Shown here piece by piece: positions 1 through 10,180 of a stretch of 64,000 nucleotides of DNA. A program made the translations under genes and the position numbers. The notes beneath the pieces were generated by a model. That model saw only the letters and a program-made list of their open reading frames with translations, did not search any database and had not been told where the DNA came from. The DNA is taken from positions 1 through 64,000 of the forward strand of contig JBFMHF010000012.1 of the NCBI GenBank assembly GCA_040752975.1, given 5' to 3'. The stretch is from JADLDB01 sp040752975 (GTDB taxonomy: Bacteria; Myxococcota; Myxococcia; Myxococcales; Myxococcaceae). Every line of letters starts with the position of its first letter. Position 1 is the stretch's first letter.

Positions 1-70
1 CCGGAGGACACCCAACGCAGGCCGTCCGCCGGAGGACAACAAAACCCATGAGGCCGTCCGCCGGAGGACA
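1..70. repeat. Short direct repeats at the window edge
   Basis: A 20-base unit, AGGCCGTCCGCCGGAGGACA, occurs at 19-38 and 51-70 (32-base spacing), and its last 10 bases also occur at 1-10. The left end of the window therefore probably sits inside a longer array. It lies just downstream of the leftward small lipoprotein gene, so it is intergenic or 3' flanking. Function unknown. Confidence 0.6.
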
Positions 71-110
71 AAACAAACCCACACCCCCGGCCGCCCGCCA
101 GGGCCCCCCC

Positions 111-263
111 CTACATTCCCGCGTCGGCGACCTGGCACACGCCCGTCTCCGGGACGCAGACGCGCCCCGGAGAACACGTCACCTTCGCGCAGAGCTCTTC
201 GCCACCGCACGACGCCAGCGCCAAGCCCACGACGACGGCCAGCCAAAATGCGCGCCAGCTCAC
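111..263 (-). CDS. Small lipoprotein, 50 aa
   Basis: A 50-residue product with an N-terminal hydrophobic segment ending in a lipobox (GLALASC, Cys near residue 19). A short mature part with four more Cys follows (EELCAKVTCSPGRVCV), possibly a small disulfide-bonded knot. The GTG start overlaps the TGA of the upstream lipoprotein gene by four bases (GTGA at 260-263), implying translational coupling. No family recognised. The open frame continues upstream, but that stretch is antisense-like and overlaps the larger gene, so I use the coupled start. Likely an outer-membrane or periplasmic lipoprotein. Confidence 0.6.
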   Translation of the reverse strand: MSWRAFWLAVVVGLALASCGGEELCAKVTCSPGRVCVPETGVCQVADAGM

Positions 264-1531
264 GGGTCCCTCCGGTACGCCACGCGCCTCACCGGACTGC
301 CGGCGATCACCGTGTCGCGGCTGACGCTGAGGACGCTCACGTTCTCCGGGACCGCGTCCAGCCCCACCTCGCTCGCCTGCACCTGCGGCAGGAGGCCCCG
401 GCCCTCCGACGACACGACCAGGGGCCAGCCACCCGTGGTGGCGACCACCTTCGCCCCACCTGGCAACGCAACGGAGAGCGCGCGACCGGACAAGTCGACG
501 AGGTGCAGCCCGCCCGCCTCGAGCCACAGCCCGCCCGCCTCGAGCCACAGCCCGCCGGCCTCGAAGCCCACCAGCTCTCCTTCCACCTCGCGGCACACGC
601 CCGCTTCCGTCGCCGGGACCTCGAAGCGACACAGCCGCGCCGCGCCCCGCCGCGAAGTGCACGCCGTCCACACCGCTTCGTCCTCGGAGGCCACCCGCGC
701 GCTCCAGTCTCCCTCGCACAGGCCCGGCGGGAGCGCCACGCGCCCGACCTCCTCGAGGCCGCCCGGCCCCAGCCGGAGCCGGCGCACCGCGGCCACGCTC
801 GCCTCCCACAACTCGTCTCCGCCTCTCGCCATCACCTGCCCCATGGGGGCGAATGCCAGCGCGGCGTCCGGCACGCGCGTCAGGTAGCTGCCGCCGTGAT
901 CCTCGAAGCGCTCCACCTGGCCAGGAGCGAGCAGCCACAGCACGTCACCGCTGATCGCGAAGCCCGTGGCCGGCAGGGCCTGGAGCTGCATGCCGTCACG
1001 CCAGACGGTGACACGAGCGCCAGCGAGGCAGATCCACGCACCGCTGGCGGTCTGGGCCTCTTGCGCGCACGGCGCCTCGACGCGCGCAGCCACCGACAGC
1101 GGGGCGACGCGGCGCACCTCGACCGTCTTCCGCGACGCGCCCACCTGCGGCTCGACGAAGACCGCCACTTGGTGAGGGCCGACCAGCGCGGGCGTGAAAG
1201 TCACCGTCACGCGCGCCACGCGCCCCACCGTCTCGAGCTTCAGCGTCGCCGGCAGCCGGCGCAGATCCGGCCCGTCCACCTCGACGTACGCCGAGGTCTC
1301 CACAGGCAGGCAGTTCGACGCGGACACCGTGAGCGTCACCGACGCGCTCTCACCCGCCACCACCACGTCCGGGATGGAAGGGAGCGCGGCCCCCGCGACC
1401 TGCTCGCAGCGCTCGGGCGGGGCGACGTCCACCAGCGGGAAGCAGCCGGACAGCGCCAACACGAGCAGCGCAGCCGGCGGCAGGCGCTTCCTTCTGCTCC
1501 TGGCGACACAGGGGGTCGGGCGACACGTCAC
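260..1531 (-). CDS. Lipoprotein of unknown function, 423 aa
   Basis: The N-terminus has basic residues, a hydrophobic stretch and a lipobox (VLALSGC, Cys30), so this is a predicted lipoprotein. Residues about 45-130 resemble an Ig-like beta-sandwich (alternating Val/Thr strands, PALVGPHQVAVFVEP). The C-terminal half looks like repeated beta strands, and LWLEAGGLWLEAGGLHLV (about residues 350-367) is a short internal repetition. GTG at 1531 is the only plausible start before the signal peptide. It is first in a two-gene leftward operon with the 50-aa lipoprotein and divergent from the collagen-like gene across about 150 bases. No specific family recognised. Confidence 0.75.
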   Translation of the reverse strand: MTCRPTPCVARSRRKRLPPAALLVLALSGCFPLVDVAPPERCEQVAGAALPSIPDVVVAGESASVTLTVSASNCLPVETSAYVEVDGPDLRRLPATLKLETVGRVARVTVTFTPALVGPHQVAVFVEPQVGASRKTVEVRRVAPLSVAARVEAPCAQEAQTASGAWICLAGARVTVWRDGMQLQALPATGFAISGDVLWLLAPGQVERFEDHGGSYLTRVPDAALAFAPMGQVMARGGDELWEASVAAVRRLRLGPGGLEEVGRVALPPGLCEGDWSARVASEDEAVWTACTSRRGAARLCRFEVPATEAGVCREVEGELVGFEAGGLWLEAGGLWLEAGGLHLVDLSGRALSVALPGGAKVVATTGGWPLVVSSEGRGLLPQVQASEVGLDAVPENVSVLSVSRDTVIAGSPVRRVAYRRDP

Positions 1532-1685
1532 GGCGCCGGCACCCTACCCGGCTCCGGCCGGCGCAGGCGACCCCTCCGAATCTCTGCCCCGAAGTGGCCT
1601 TGCCCTCCGTCGCCTTTCCCCTCAGCGAGGGACAGGGAAAGGAAAGGCTGCACAGGCGACCGACGCCGAGTGTCAGCCGGTCGCC

Positions 1686-3203
<1,518 letters not shown>

Positions 3204-3544
3204 CCGCGCGGCCCGCTCAAGTCCCCGCGCCGAAGTCAGGTGCGGACGTCGGCGGCGCTGGCCGCGGGAGAACAGGGGGAGTGGCCCTTCCGGTGTGTTC
3301 GCGTGCCCTGTCCGTGCCGGCGGAGCATTGCGCCCGTAGGGGCAGCCGTCGACGTGGAACCGTGCCGCCACCTGCGCCGCCGTCTCCACCACCGCGGAGC
3401 GGCTGCTGAGGTGGAGATGCCGGCGGCGGAGGAGGAAGAACCGGCGACGGTGTGCGCGACTGCGAGGCGACCACAGGCCGGGCCCTGAAGGGAGGCCTCC
3501 ACCCGTGCTGCCCGCCGCGACAGGCGGGGTACAGTCGGCGCCGC
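3204..3544. other. Intergenic stretch, no gene seen
   Basis: 341 bases between the collagen-like gene and the first ABC ATPase gene. Open frames on both strands here have arginine/proline-rich compositions typical of out-of-frame high-GC DNA and no recognisable domain. No clear terminator or promoter seen; the ATPase promoter should lie here. Confidence 0.4.
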
Positions 3545-4198
3545 ATGGAGTTGATCGCCGAGTCGCTTCGCCTCACCTTCGGGAAGGTGCACGCGCTGGA
3601 GGACGTGAGCCTCTGTGTGCCGGCCAGCTCCCGCCTGGTGCTGAGCGGTCCCGCGGGGGGCGGCAAGACGTCGCTCCTCAAGTGCCTCGCCGGACTGGTG
3701 TCGCCGTCGGCGGGCCAGGTGCGCTGGGACGGCCGGGAGGTGTCGGCCCTGTCGACGAAGGAGCGACGCGCCGCCCAGGTGGCCTTCGGCATGGTGTTCC
3801 AGACGGACGCGCTGTTCGACTCGATGTCGGTGCTGGAGAACGTGCTGCTCCCTCTGCGCAAGCGCGGGGTGGCGGAGGACGAGGCGAAGGAGCGCGCCTT
3901 CGAGGCGCTGGGCCAGGTGGGCCTCAAAGACGCGGCGCTCAAGCGGCCGGAGGTGCTGTCGGGGGGCATGAAGAAGCGCGCGGGCGTTGCGCGAGCCATC
4001 GTCGCGCGACCGGTGGTGCTCCTGGCGGACGACCCCTTCGCGGGCCTCGATCCGGTGACGCAGGGCTCCATCGCCTCGCTCCTGCTCGAGGTCTCGGAGG
4101 GCCGCACGTTGATCGTCGCGCTGCCATATCCGGTGGCCTCGCTGCCGGTCGAGCGGCAGATCCGCGTGGTGGGCGGCCGCCTCGAAGCGCCAGGCTGA
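3545..4198 (+). CDS. MlaF-like ABC transporter ATPase, degenerate catalytic motifs
   Basis: A 217-aa ABC ATPase of the MCE/Mla-Mkl lipid-transport type. Walker A GPAGGGKT (residues 35-42), Q-loop Gln86 and an intact signature LSGGMKKR (138-145) are present. The Walker B region reads LADDPFAGLD, so the catalytic Glu is Asp163, and the switch-loop His is missing (VALPY, Pro194 where THD is expected). This subunit probably binds ATP and donates its signature motif but hydrolyses poorly itself. The second ATPase of the cluster (6322-7002) has the opposite pattern. ATG 3545 starts a normal ABC N-terminus; the frame upstream is unrelated. A 595-base repeat-bearing gap separates it from the permease genes. 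Confidence 0.88.
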   Translation: MELIAESLRLTFGKVHALEDVSLCVPASSRLVLSGPAGGGKTSLLKCLAGLVSPSAGQVRWDGREVSALSTKERRAAQVAFGMVFQTDALFDSMSVLENVLLPLRKRGVAEDEAKERAFEALGQVGLKDAALKRPEVLSGGMKKRAGVARAIVARPVVLLADDPFAGLDPVTQGSIASLLLEVSEGRTLIVALPYPVASLPVERQIRVVGGRLEAPG

Positions 4199-4793
4199 AG
4201 GCTCGGCTCGGCAGCTCCCTCGCGGCTCGGACTGCTTCGATCAGCGCCCCCCAGGGGCTGGTGCGGAACAGGGACGCACACCTCGAGGACTCCCGCAGAA
4301 AGCGAGGCTCCTGGCTGCGCCGGTGCGACGGGCTGTCGTCGTGCCCCGGTGCTGGTGCGGAGCAGGGACGCACACCTCGAGGACTCCCGAAGAAAGCGAG
4401 GCTCCTGGCTGCGCCGGTGCGACGGGCTGTCGTCGTGCCCCGGTGCTGGTGCGGTGCAGGGACGCACACCCGCGGAAAGAGCGAGGCTCATGGCTGCACC
4501 GGTGCTCGACGGGCTGTCGTCGGCCCTCTACGCCCATCAGCGCGCGAGCCAGTCACACGCTGGTGCTGCAGCGCACCTGAGGTGGCCACCATGGGTGCCC
4601 GCGGCCCGCGGTGCCGCGGTCGACTCGCCCGAGCGCCTGGACGACGCGATCCGCCGACAGCGCTGCCGGGTGACGCGGGGAGACCGCCGCAAATCTGGGG
4701 CGAAGACCGTCCGGGCGATGTGGTGAAGCGGCACGCCAGCCAGGCGCTCCAAAAACCGGCGGCCGCCCCGCCCCGTCGTAGAGTCCTCGGCAG
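4199..4793. other. Intergenic stretch with 94-base tandem repeats
   Basis: 595 bases without a convincing gene between the first ATPase and first permease of the MCE transporter. The centre holds a 94-base tandem repeat (separate entry). The rest shows no coding signature, and the permease promoter may lie in the last 200 bases. Confidence 0.5.
4258..4530. repeat. 94-base tandem repeat, about 2.9 copies
   Basis: Units start at 4258, 4352 and 4446. The first two differ at only a few positions; the third carries small deletions in its middle and ends near 4530. Each contains GGGACGCACAC, AGCGAGGCTC and GACGGGCTGTCGTCG. The 94-base period is not a multiple of three, which argues against coding. 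It lies inside the MCE transporter locus and could be a structured RNA leader, a regulatory array or a neutral duplication. Confidence 0.85.
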
Positions 4794-5576
4794 ATGCTCG
4801 TCCTCCCCTTGCGCTACGTGGGCGCGGTGACCCTCTGGGCGGTGCGCTTCTTCGGCGCCGTGGGGCTGGTGTCTGCACGGACGCTGCTGCACCTGCCCGG
4901 GCTCGACGTGCGCGAGCTGGCCCGCGCGCTGGTGCTGTTCGGCTACCGGAGCCTCCCCCTGACGCTGGGCGCGGCCACCCTGATCGGCGCGACGGCGGTC
5001 ATGCAGACCAGCGTCTACGCGTCGCAGTTCGGCGTGCGGCTGTACGTCGGCTGGGCGGCGGGCTTCGCGCTCGTCTGGGAGTTCGGCCCGCTGCTCCTGG
5101 GGCTGATCATGGCGGCCCGCATCGGGGCGCGAAACGCGGCCGAGCTGGCGCTGCTGACCGTCAACGGCCAGGTGGAAGGCCTGCGCGGCATCTCACTCGA
5201 TCCCTTCCGCATCCTCGTGGCGCCGCGCGTGGTGGCGAGCGCGCTGTCGGTGCTGGCGCTGTCGTCGGTGACGTTCCTCGTCGGGATCACCTGGGAGGCA
5301 GTCGCCGCCTTCTTCACCCTGCGCCTGCCGCTGCGCGCCTTCCTCGACTCCTTCGAGCTGATGTTGCGGTGGGGCGATCTCGTGGGAGGCATCTGCAAGT
5401 CCACCGCCTTCGGCCTCGCCATCGCGGTCGTCTCCACGGCCGCGGGCCTGCGCGCGCGCGGCGGCGCCCAGGGCGTGGGGCGGGCCGCGGCGGCGGCGGT
5501 GGTCGCGAGCTGCGCGGCGATCTTCGCGCTCGACTTCATCCTCACGCCCTGGCTGTCGAGGATCTTCGCCGCATGA
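4794..5576 (+). CDS. MlaE-family ABC transporter permease (first)
   Basis: A 260-aa integral membrane protein of the MlaE/YrbE family, with about five hydrophobic segments and typical family motifs: ALVLFGYRSLPLT near the N-terminus, the central EFGPLLLGLIMAARIGARNAAEL and the TVNGQVEGLRGI turn. It forms the transmembrane channel of an inner-membrane phospholipid transporter with its MCE partner. The next permease gene starts inside its stop codon (ATGA at 5573-5576), so the two are translationally coupled and probably form a heterodimer, as with YrbEA/YrbEB of actinobacterial Mce systems. Confidence 0.92.
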   Translation: MLVLPLRYVGAVTLWAVRFFGAVGLVSARTLLHLPGLDVRELARALVLFGYRSLPLTLGAATLIGATAVMQTSVYASQFGVRLYVGWAAGFALVWEFGPLLLGLIMAARIGARNAAELALLTVNGQVEGLRGISLDPFRILVAPRVVASALSVLALSSVTFLVGITWEAVAAFFTLRLPLRAFLDSFELMLRWGDLVGGICKSTAFGLAIAVVSTAAGLRARGGAQGVGRAAAAAVVASCAAIFALDFILTPWLSRIFAA

Positions 5577-6319
5577 GCAGCGTGATCCACCTCGTCGGTG
5601 CCCAGGCGCTGCTCCTGCTGAGATCCGCGCAGAGCGCGCGGCGCGAAGGCCTGTCGCGGAAGGAGGTGCTCAAGCAGGCGGCGGAGCTGGGCGCCGGTTC
5701 CGGCCCGCTCATCGTCGCAGGCATGAGCTTCTTCGGCGCCGTGCTCGTCACCATCGCCTGGGCCCAGGGCCGCAAGTACCTCGGGACGATCAACATGATG
5801 GGCCCGCCGTACTTCGAGCTGCTGATCCGCGAGTTCGCGCCCCTGCTCGTGTCCTTCCTCGTGGCGTCGCGCGCCGCGGCCAGCACTTCGGCCGAGCTGG
5901 GGGCGATGACGGTCAACGAGCAGGTGGAGGCGCTGGAGCTGTCGGCGGCCGATCCGCTGGTGGAGCTCGTCGCGCCGCGCATCGTCGCGGCGATCCTCAC
6001 CGTCCCTCTGCTGACGGCGCTGGGGCTCGTCGCGTCCGCGGCCACGGCCTCGCTGACCGTCACCTTCGTCTTCAACGCCGATGGCGCAGCCTTCATCGAT
6101 CCCCGCTACGTGGACCTCGGCGACGTGCTGTGCGCGTTGAGTAAAGCGGTGCTGAACGGGGCCTTCATTCCGCTGGCGGCCTCGCTCCGGGGCCTGCGGG
6201 CGAAGGGCGGCGCGGGCGCGGTAGGCGAGGCGGTGACGATGGGAGTCGTGGAGGCGTGCATGGGGTGCCTCGTCATCGACTTCGTGGTGTCGATCGTCTT
6301 CCTCATCCTGGGCCTCTAG
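5573..6319 (+). CDS. MlaE-family ABC transporter permease (second)
   Basis: A 248-aa MlaE/YrbE-type permease. It contains the family core EFAPLLVSFLVASRAAASTSAELG and TVNEQVEALELS, about five membrane segments and a C-terminal hydrophobic anchor. Sequence differs clearly from the preceding permease, so this is not a recent duplication and the transporter membrane part is likely heteromeric. ATG 5573 lies in the ATGA overlap; the longer open frame upstream is antisense-like to the first permease. The second ATPase gene follows two bases after its stop. Confidence 0.92.
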   Translation: MSSVIHLVGAQALLLLRSAQSARREGLSRKEVLKQAAELGAGSGPLIVAGMSFFGAVLVTIAWAQGRKYLGTINMMGPPYFELLIREFAPLLVSFLVASRAAASTSAELGAMTVNEQVEALELSAADPLVELVAPRIVAAILTVPLLTALGLVASAATASLTVTFVFNADGAAFIDPRYVDLGDVLCALSKAVLNGAFIPLAASLRGLRAKGGAGAVGEAVTMGVVEACMGCLVIDFVVSIVFLILGL

Positions 6320-6321
6320 CG

Positions 6322-7002
6322 ATGACCGACGCCCTCGTCCTCGCCGACGTGTCGCGCCGCTTCGGAGCGGTGCCGGTGCTGACGCACCTCTCGGTGGAGA
6401 TCCCGCTCGAGGGCATCACCTTCGTCGTCGGCAAGTCGGGCAGCGGCAAGTCGGTGCTGTGCCGGCTCGCGGTGGGCCTCCTCAAGCCGGACGCGGGCAC
6501 GGTGACGCTGCTGGGCGAGCGCGTGGACACCCTGCCCGAGCGGAAGCTGGCGCACCTCCGCGCGAAGGTGCCCTACCTGGTGCAAGGCCCGGCGCTCCTG
6601 GACTGGCTGACGCTCGAGGACAACGTCGCGCTCCCCGACGCAAAGGCGAAGACGGACGGCCGGGTGAAGGAAGCGATGGAGCGCGTCGGCCTGACACCCT
6701 TCGCCAGCCGCTTCCCGCCCGAGGTGGGTCCGGGCATCCGAAAGCGCACCGCCATCGCCCGCGCGCTGGTGCTCGCGCCGCGCGCGCTCTTGCTGGACGA
6801 GCCCACCACCGGCCTCGACAAGGAGGCTTCGGGCCAGGTGAATGAGACGCTGGCGCTGCTGCGGAAGCAGGGCATGTCGGCCATCGTCGTGTCCCACGAC
6901 TACGCGGCGCTGGAGCTGCTCGCCGATCGGGTCGTGGAGGTGGCGAACGGGCAGATCGGCTACCAGGGGCCGAAAGCGGGATTCACCGGCGCGTTGTCGT
7001 AA
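6322..7002 (+). CDS. MlaF-like ABC transporter ATPase, degenerate signature motif
   Basis: A 226-aa ABC ATPase. Walker A GKSGSGKS (residues 37-44), Q-loop Gln88, Walker B with catalytic glutamate LLLDEPTTGLD (Asp159, Glu160) and switch His192 (VVSHDYAA) are all intact. The signature motif is lost: the position of LSGGMxKR reads VGPGIRKR (135-142). This is the mirror image of the 3545-4198 ATPase, which keeps the signature but lacks the Glu and His. Together they would give one hydrolytic and one silent ATP site. It is flanked by the permeases and the MCE protein in one tight operon. Confidence 0.93.
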   Translation: MTDALVLADVSRRFGAVPVLTHLSVEIPLEGITFVVGKSGSGKSVLCRLAVGLLKPDAGTVTLLGERVDTLPERKLAHLRAKVPYLVQGPALLDWLTLEDNVALPDAKAKTDGRVKEAMERVGLTPFASRFPPEVGPGIRKRTAIARALVLAPRALLLDEPTTGLDKEASGQVNETLALLRKQGMSAIVVSHDYAALELLADRVVEVANGQIGYQGPKAGFTGALS

Positions 7003-7013
7003 GAAAGGTGTCC

Positions 7014-8024
7014 ATGGACGAGTCACGGCTGGAGCTGAAGGTCGGCGCGCTGGTGGTGGCTGCCGTCACGGGCGTGCTGCTGCTCCTCTTCTTCATGGGT
7101 GAGCTGTCCCTGGGCGGCGAGGTGACGGTGACAGTCGACTTCGCCCACACCGGCAGCGTGGTGAAGAACGCCCCGGTGAAGCTGGGCGGGGTGCAGGTGG
7201 GCCACGTGACGAAGGTGGAGCTGATCGCCGACCGCCGTGACGCGCGCGGCCGGGTGATGCCGGTGCAGATGACGCTGTCGATGTCGAAGGAAGCCGCCCA
7301 GGCCCTGCGCACCGACGCCGCCGTCACCGTGTCCAGCCAGGGGCCGCTGGGCGAGTCGTACCTCGAGTTGTGGCCGGGCTCCGCGCCGGAGCGCTTCGAT
7401 CCGAAGGTCTCCATTCGCGGCACCGACGCGCCCCGCCTCGACGTGGTGTCCAACCGGCTCGCCCACTTCCTCGACGCCGCGTCCGACGTGCTGGAGAAGG
7501 ATCCCGAGGCGCTGGCCAAGCTCTTCCGCGGCGTGGCCGGCCTCACCACCACCGTCGACGGCGTGCTGACCGAGAACCGCGAGGACTTGAAGACGCTCAC
7601 CACCGAGCTCGCCGCCACGGCGAAGGACCTGCGCGCGCTGGCCGCCACCGCCCGCACGCAGCTCGAGCCGGGCGGCAAGACGGCCGTGCTGATCGACGAC
7701 GCCGCCGCCACCGCGAAGATCGCCCGCACCGAGCTCCCGGACATCACGAAGAAGGCCAACACCGCGCTCACCGGCGTGGCCAACGTCACCGGCCAGTTCA
7801 CCGAGGAAGACGGCAAGCGCTTGCGCGAGATGATCGCGAAGTACCAGGCCGCCGGTGAGAAGATGGACGCCATCGCCGTGCGCGCGGATCGCATCCTCGG
7901 CAGGCTCGAAGCCGGCGAAGGCACCCTGGGCGCCCTGATGAAGGACAAGCAGGTCTACACGGACCTGAAGGACTTGCTGGCAGACCTGAAGGCCCACCCG
8001 TGGAAGTTCCTGTGGAAGGACTGA
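7014..8024 (+). CDS. MCE-domain lipid-binding protein (MlaD-like)
   Basis: A 336-aa protein with one N-terminal membrane helix (residues about 8-28), an MCE domain (about 33-115, including GSVVKNAPVKLGGVQVGHV) and a long Ala/Thr-rich helical C-terminus (about 140-336), as in Mce or MlaD proteins that form hexameric lipid-conducting rings or tubes between membranes. A GTG at 7008 is in frame, but GAAAGG at 7003-7008 fits as the ribosome-binding site for ATG 7014. It is the last gene of the operon and the only MCE subunit, so a homohexamer is likely. Confidence 0.92.
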   Translation: MDESRLELKVGALVVAAVTGVLLLLFFMGELSLGGEVTVTVDFAHTGSVVKNAPVKLGGVQVGHVTKVELIADRRDARGRVMPVQMTLSMSKEAAQALRTDAAVTVSSQGPLGESYLELWPGSAPERFDPKVSIRGTDAPRLDVVSNRLAHFLDAASDVLEKDPEALAKLFRGVAGLTTTVDGVLTENREDLKTLTTELAATAKDLRALAATARTQLEPGGKTAVLIDDAAATAKIARTELPDITKKANTALTGVANVTGQFTEEDGKRLREMIAKYQAAGEKMDAIAVRADRILGRLEAGEGTLGALMKDKQVYTDLKDLLADLKAHPWKFLWKD

Positions 8025-8295
8025 CGGGCGCGCGTCAGGGGCTCCTCAGCGCTCTCCTTCGAAGAGCCCGGCTCGGAGATGGGCGAAGGTAAGCCGGTGG
8101 CCGGCCACCGCGGTTTGGACAGGACGCGCGATCGACTGGCCCAGCAGGTCGCCTCGGATCGGTGAGCGCCCCGCCCTGGGCCCGCGGTGTTCGTCGAAGA
8201 CGAGCTGTCAGTCACTCCGTCGCCGAGGGCTGTGGCGGCTCATGGTGCGGCTCGCTCGAGTCGCGCTCTCCGGGGCGCGCGTCTCGACTCCGCTG

Positions 8296-9783
8296 TCAGG
8301 GGGTGACGCCCAGCGTGCCGAGGATCTGCCCGCTGCCTGTCCCGCCAGCTGGCGTCTTCGACACGTCGGTGATGCCTCCGTCCGGCTCGAACTGGAGCTG
8401 CCGCACTGCGTCCAGCTCGGCGATCAGCACCCGGCCGGTGAGAGCGCCGCGGGAGATCATCACCGGCGCCGCGGGCAGCTGCGGACGCCCATGGACGTAG
8501 TTGATCGTCGAGCCGACCGAGAAGGCGCCGCCGCTGAAGTCGAGCCGCCGGTAGTGGTCGGCCGTGTCCGAGTTCACCACCAGCCCCCACGTGCCGAAGG
8601 GCGAGAAGGCCACTCCCAGCGGGTTGGGCGTCTGCAGGACCTGCCGGGACACCAACGTGGCGCCCACCTTCTCGAAGATCCCGATCCGGCTGCCGACGGA
8701 GAACCCGTTGTCCGCGAAGGCGACCCAGCGATCGTCGTGCGACGCCGACACGGTGGACGCGATGGCGTCGCGATCCGGAAAGCCCGTGGTGCTCGCGAGC
8801 ACGGCAGGCGATGCACCAGCGAGATCCACGAGGTGGAGATCCTGCATCGCCGGCGTGCCGGTGAAGGCGCGCGCCGCCGCGATGAGCTGCGTCTTCCCCG
8901 AGAGCCACTCCGCCCCAGCGACGAAGTCACCGGGCAGCACGTACCGCTCGTTGGACAGCGTGCCGTCGCACCCGATGTCCACCGTGTACAGTCCGCCGCC
9001 GTTGGCCTGCGTGTTGGTGTCGGTGATCCACGCCAGCGTGCCCGACGCGTCCACCAGCACCTTCCCTGCGTAAAAGGCGCCCGCGTACTTCGCGTGCACC
9101 ACTGTCGCGACGCCGCTCTGATCGAGGGTGAAGACGCCCAGCGTGCCGTCCTCCTGTGGGACGAGGCCCACCTTCCCGTCGGGGGTGAAGACGATGGGCG
9201 CATCGGGCGCGGAGGCGCGGCCCATGCGGAAGAACTGACCGGTGGACGTCAGCGTCCCCGTCGGAGAGAGGGTGAAGACCTCATATTGATCGTCCTTCGA
9301 GCCGCCGTCTGACGGGAAGGGGTGAGAGGCCACCACGACGCGCGTGCGGTTGGCGTCTCCCGGCGTGCGGGGGCAGCCCGCGTCGCCTGTACCGCCCCCT
9401 CCGCCTCCGCCCATCCCTGCGTCCTGGGCACCTCCGCCGGCGCCACCACCCGTCGCACCGCCGCCTCCTCCGCCCCCACCCCCTGCGCCTCCACCTGCGC
9501 CACCACCTCCGGATCCGCCGCCCGTCGCACCGCCGGTCCCGCCGCCCGCACCCTGCGGAGTGCAGACACCCAGCTGGCAGCTCTGATTTCCCGCACACGC
9601 GACGCACCGGGAGCCCGCCGCGCCACAGGCCTGAAGGGCCGTGCCCGCCTGACATTCGCCGTCGGCGTCACAGCAGCCCTGACAGGTACTCGCGCAGTCC
9701 TTCGTCCCACTGCCGCACCCCGAGAAGGAGATCATCCCGGCGAGGAAGGCCGCGGAGGCGAAGGCGATCAGGTTCTGGCGCAT
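8296..9783 (-). CDS. Lipoprotein with Cys-rich head, Gly-rich linker and beta-propeller
   Basis: A 495-aa predicted lipoprotein (lipobox SFSGC, Cys23). After the signal comes a Cys-rich segment of about 45 residues (CASTCQGCCDADGEC and CVACAGNQSCQLGVC), then a long Gly/Thr/Ala linker, then about 330 residues resembling a YncE/lactonase-type beta-propeller (repeating strands such as YEVFTLSPTGTLTSTG and DDRWVAFADNGFSVGSRIGIFE). Surface exposed, partner unknown. I start at ATG 9783, directly before the signal peptide, rather than an in-frame GTG 18 bases upstream. Divergent from nothing close; the next gene upstream runs in the same direction. Confidence 0.85.
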   Translation of the reverse strand: MRQNLIAFASAAFLAGMISFSGCGSGTKDCASTCQGCCDADGECQAGTALQACGAAGSRCVACAGNQSCQLGVCTPQGAGGGTGGATGGGSGGGGAGGGAGGGGGGGGGATGGGAGGGAQDAGMGGGGGGGTGDAGCPRTPGDANRTRVVVASHPFPSDGGSKDDQYEVFTLSPTGTLTSTGQFFRMGRASAPDAPIVFTPDGKVGLVPQEDGTLGVFTLDQSGVATVVHAKYAGAFYAGKVLVDASGTLAWITDTNTQANGGGLYTVDIGCDGTLSNERYVLPGDFVAGAEWLSGKTQLIAAARAFTGTPAMQDLHLVDLAGASPAVLASTTGFPDRDAIASTVSASHDDRWVAFADNGFSVGSRIGIFEKVGATLVSRQVLQTPNPLGVAFSPFGTWGLVVNSDTADHYRRLDFSGGAFSVGSTINYVHGRPQLPAAPVMISRGALTGRVLIAELDAVRQLQFEPDGGITDVSKTPAGGTGSGQILGTLGVTP

Positions 9784-9835
9784 GGCCGCGCACCCTGCCA
9801 ACGCCTGCGCGCCAATTCCACCGCCGCGTCGATTT

Positions 9836-10180
9836 TCAGCGGTTGAAGGCCACCAGGGAGCCGAAGGCGAAGACGCCCAGCAGCCCGACCTGCAGCACCG
9901 CGTGCGCGATGGAGATCGCCCAACGCGCCCCGCCCGTCAGCGCCCGACCTGCGTACACGAAGACGAGCCCGGCGCCGCCGAGGAAGAAGACGGCTTCCAG
10001 CGCGATCGCGAGGAGCAGCACCGGCCCCGCCGCCGACGCTCCCATCTTCGAGGTGCTCGCTGCCAACACTCCCAGCGCCACGAAGGAAGCCAGGCATGCA
10101 CCCAAGGTCGCCCCAGCGGCGGCCAGCAGGACTTTGAGAGGGGCACTCACCCCCACGAGCCTACCTCTCGCTGCCACCAT
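9836..10180 (-). CDS. Small integral membrane protein, 114 aa
   Basis: About 114 residues with three hydrophobic segments (around residues 14-41, 50-76 and 89-110), separated by short charged turns; the end reads VGLLGVFAFGSLVAFNR. No family recognised. ATG 10180 has GGAG five bases upstream; a GTG at 10150 is the alternative. It lies 52 bases upstream of, and in the same direction as, the beta-propeller lipoprotein gene, and divergent from the metallo-hydrolase gene. The very long frame extending further upstream is antisense to genes on the other strand. Confidence 0.6.
   Translation of the reverse strand: MVAARGRLVGVSAPLKVLLAAAGATLGACLASFVALGVLAASTSKMGASAAGPVLLLAIALEAVFFLGGAGLVFVYAGRALTGGARWAISIAHAVLQVGLLGVFAFGSLVAFNR

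Noticed and set aside
3236..3592. Leftward 118-codon frame upstream of the first ATPase gene
   Set aside because: Low-complexity Arg/Ala/Ser composition and overlap with the ATPase start.
8025..8295. Terminator between the MCE gene and the convergent lipoprotein
   Set aside because: GAGCCC/GGGCTC segments can pair but with a poor layout and no U-tract; not strong enough to annotate.
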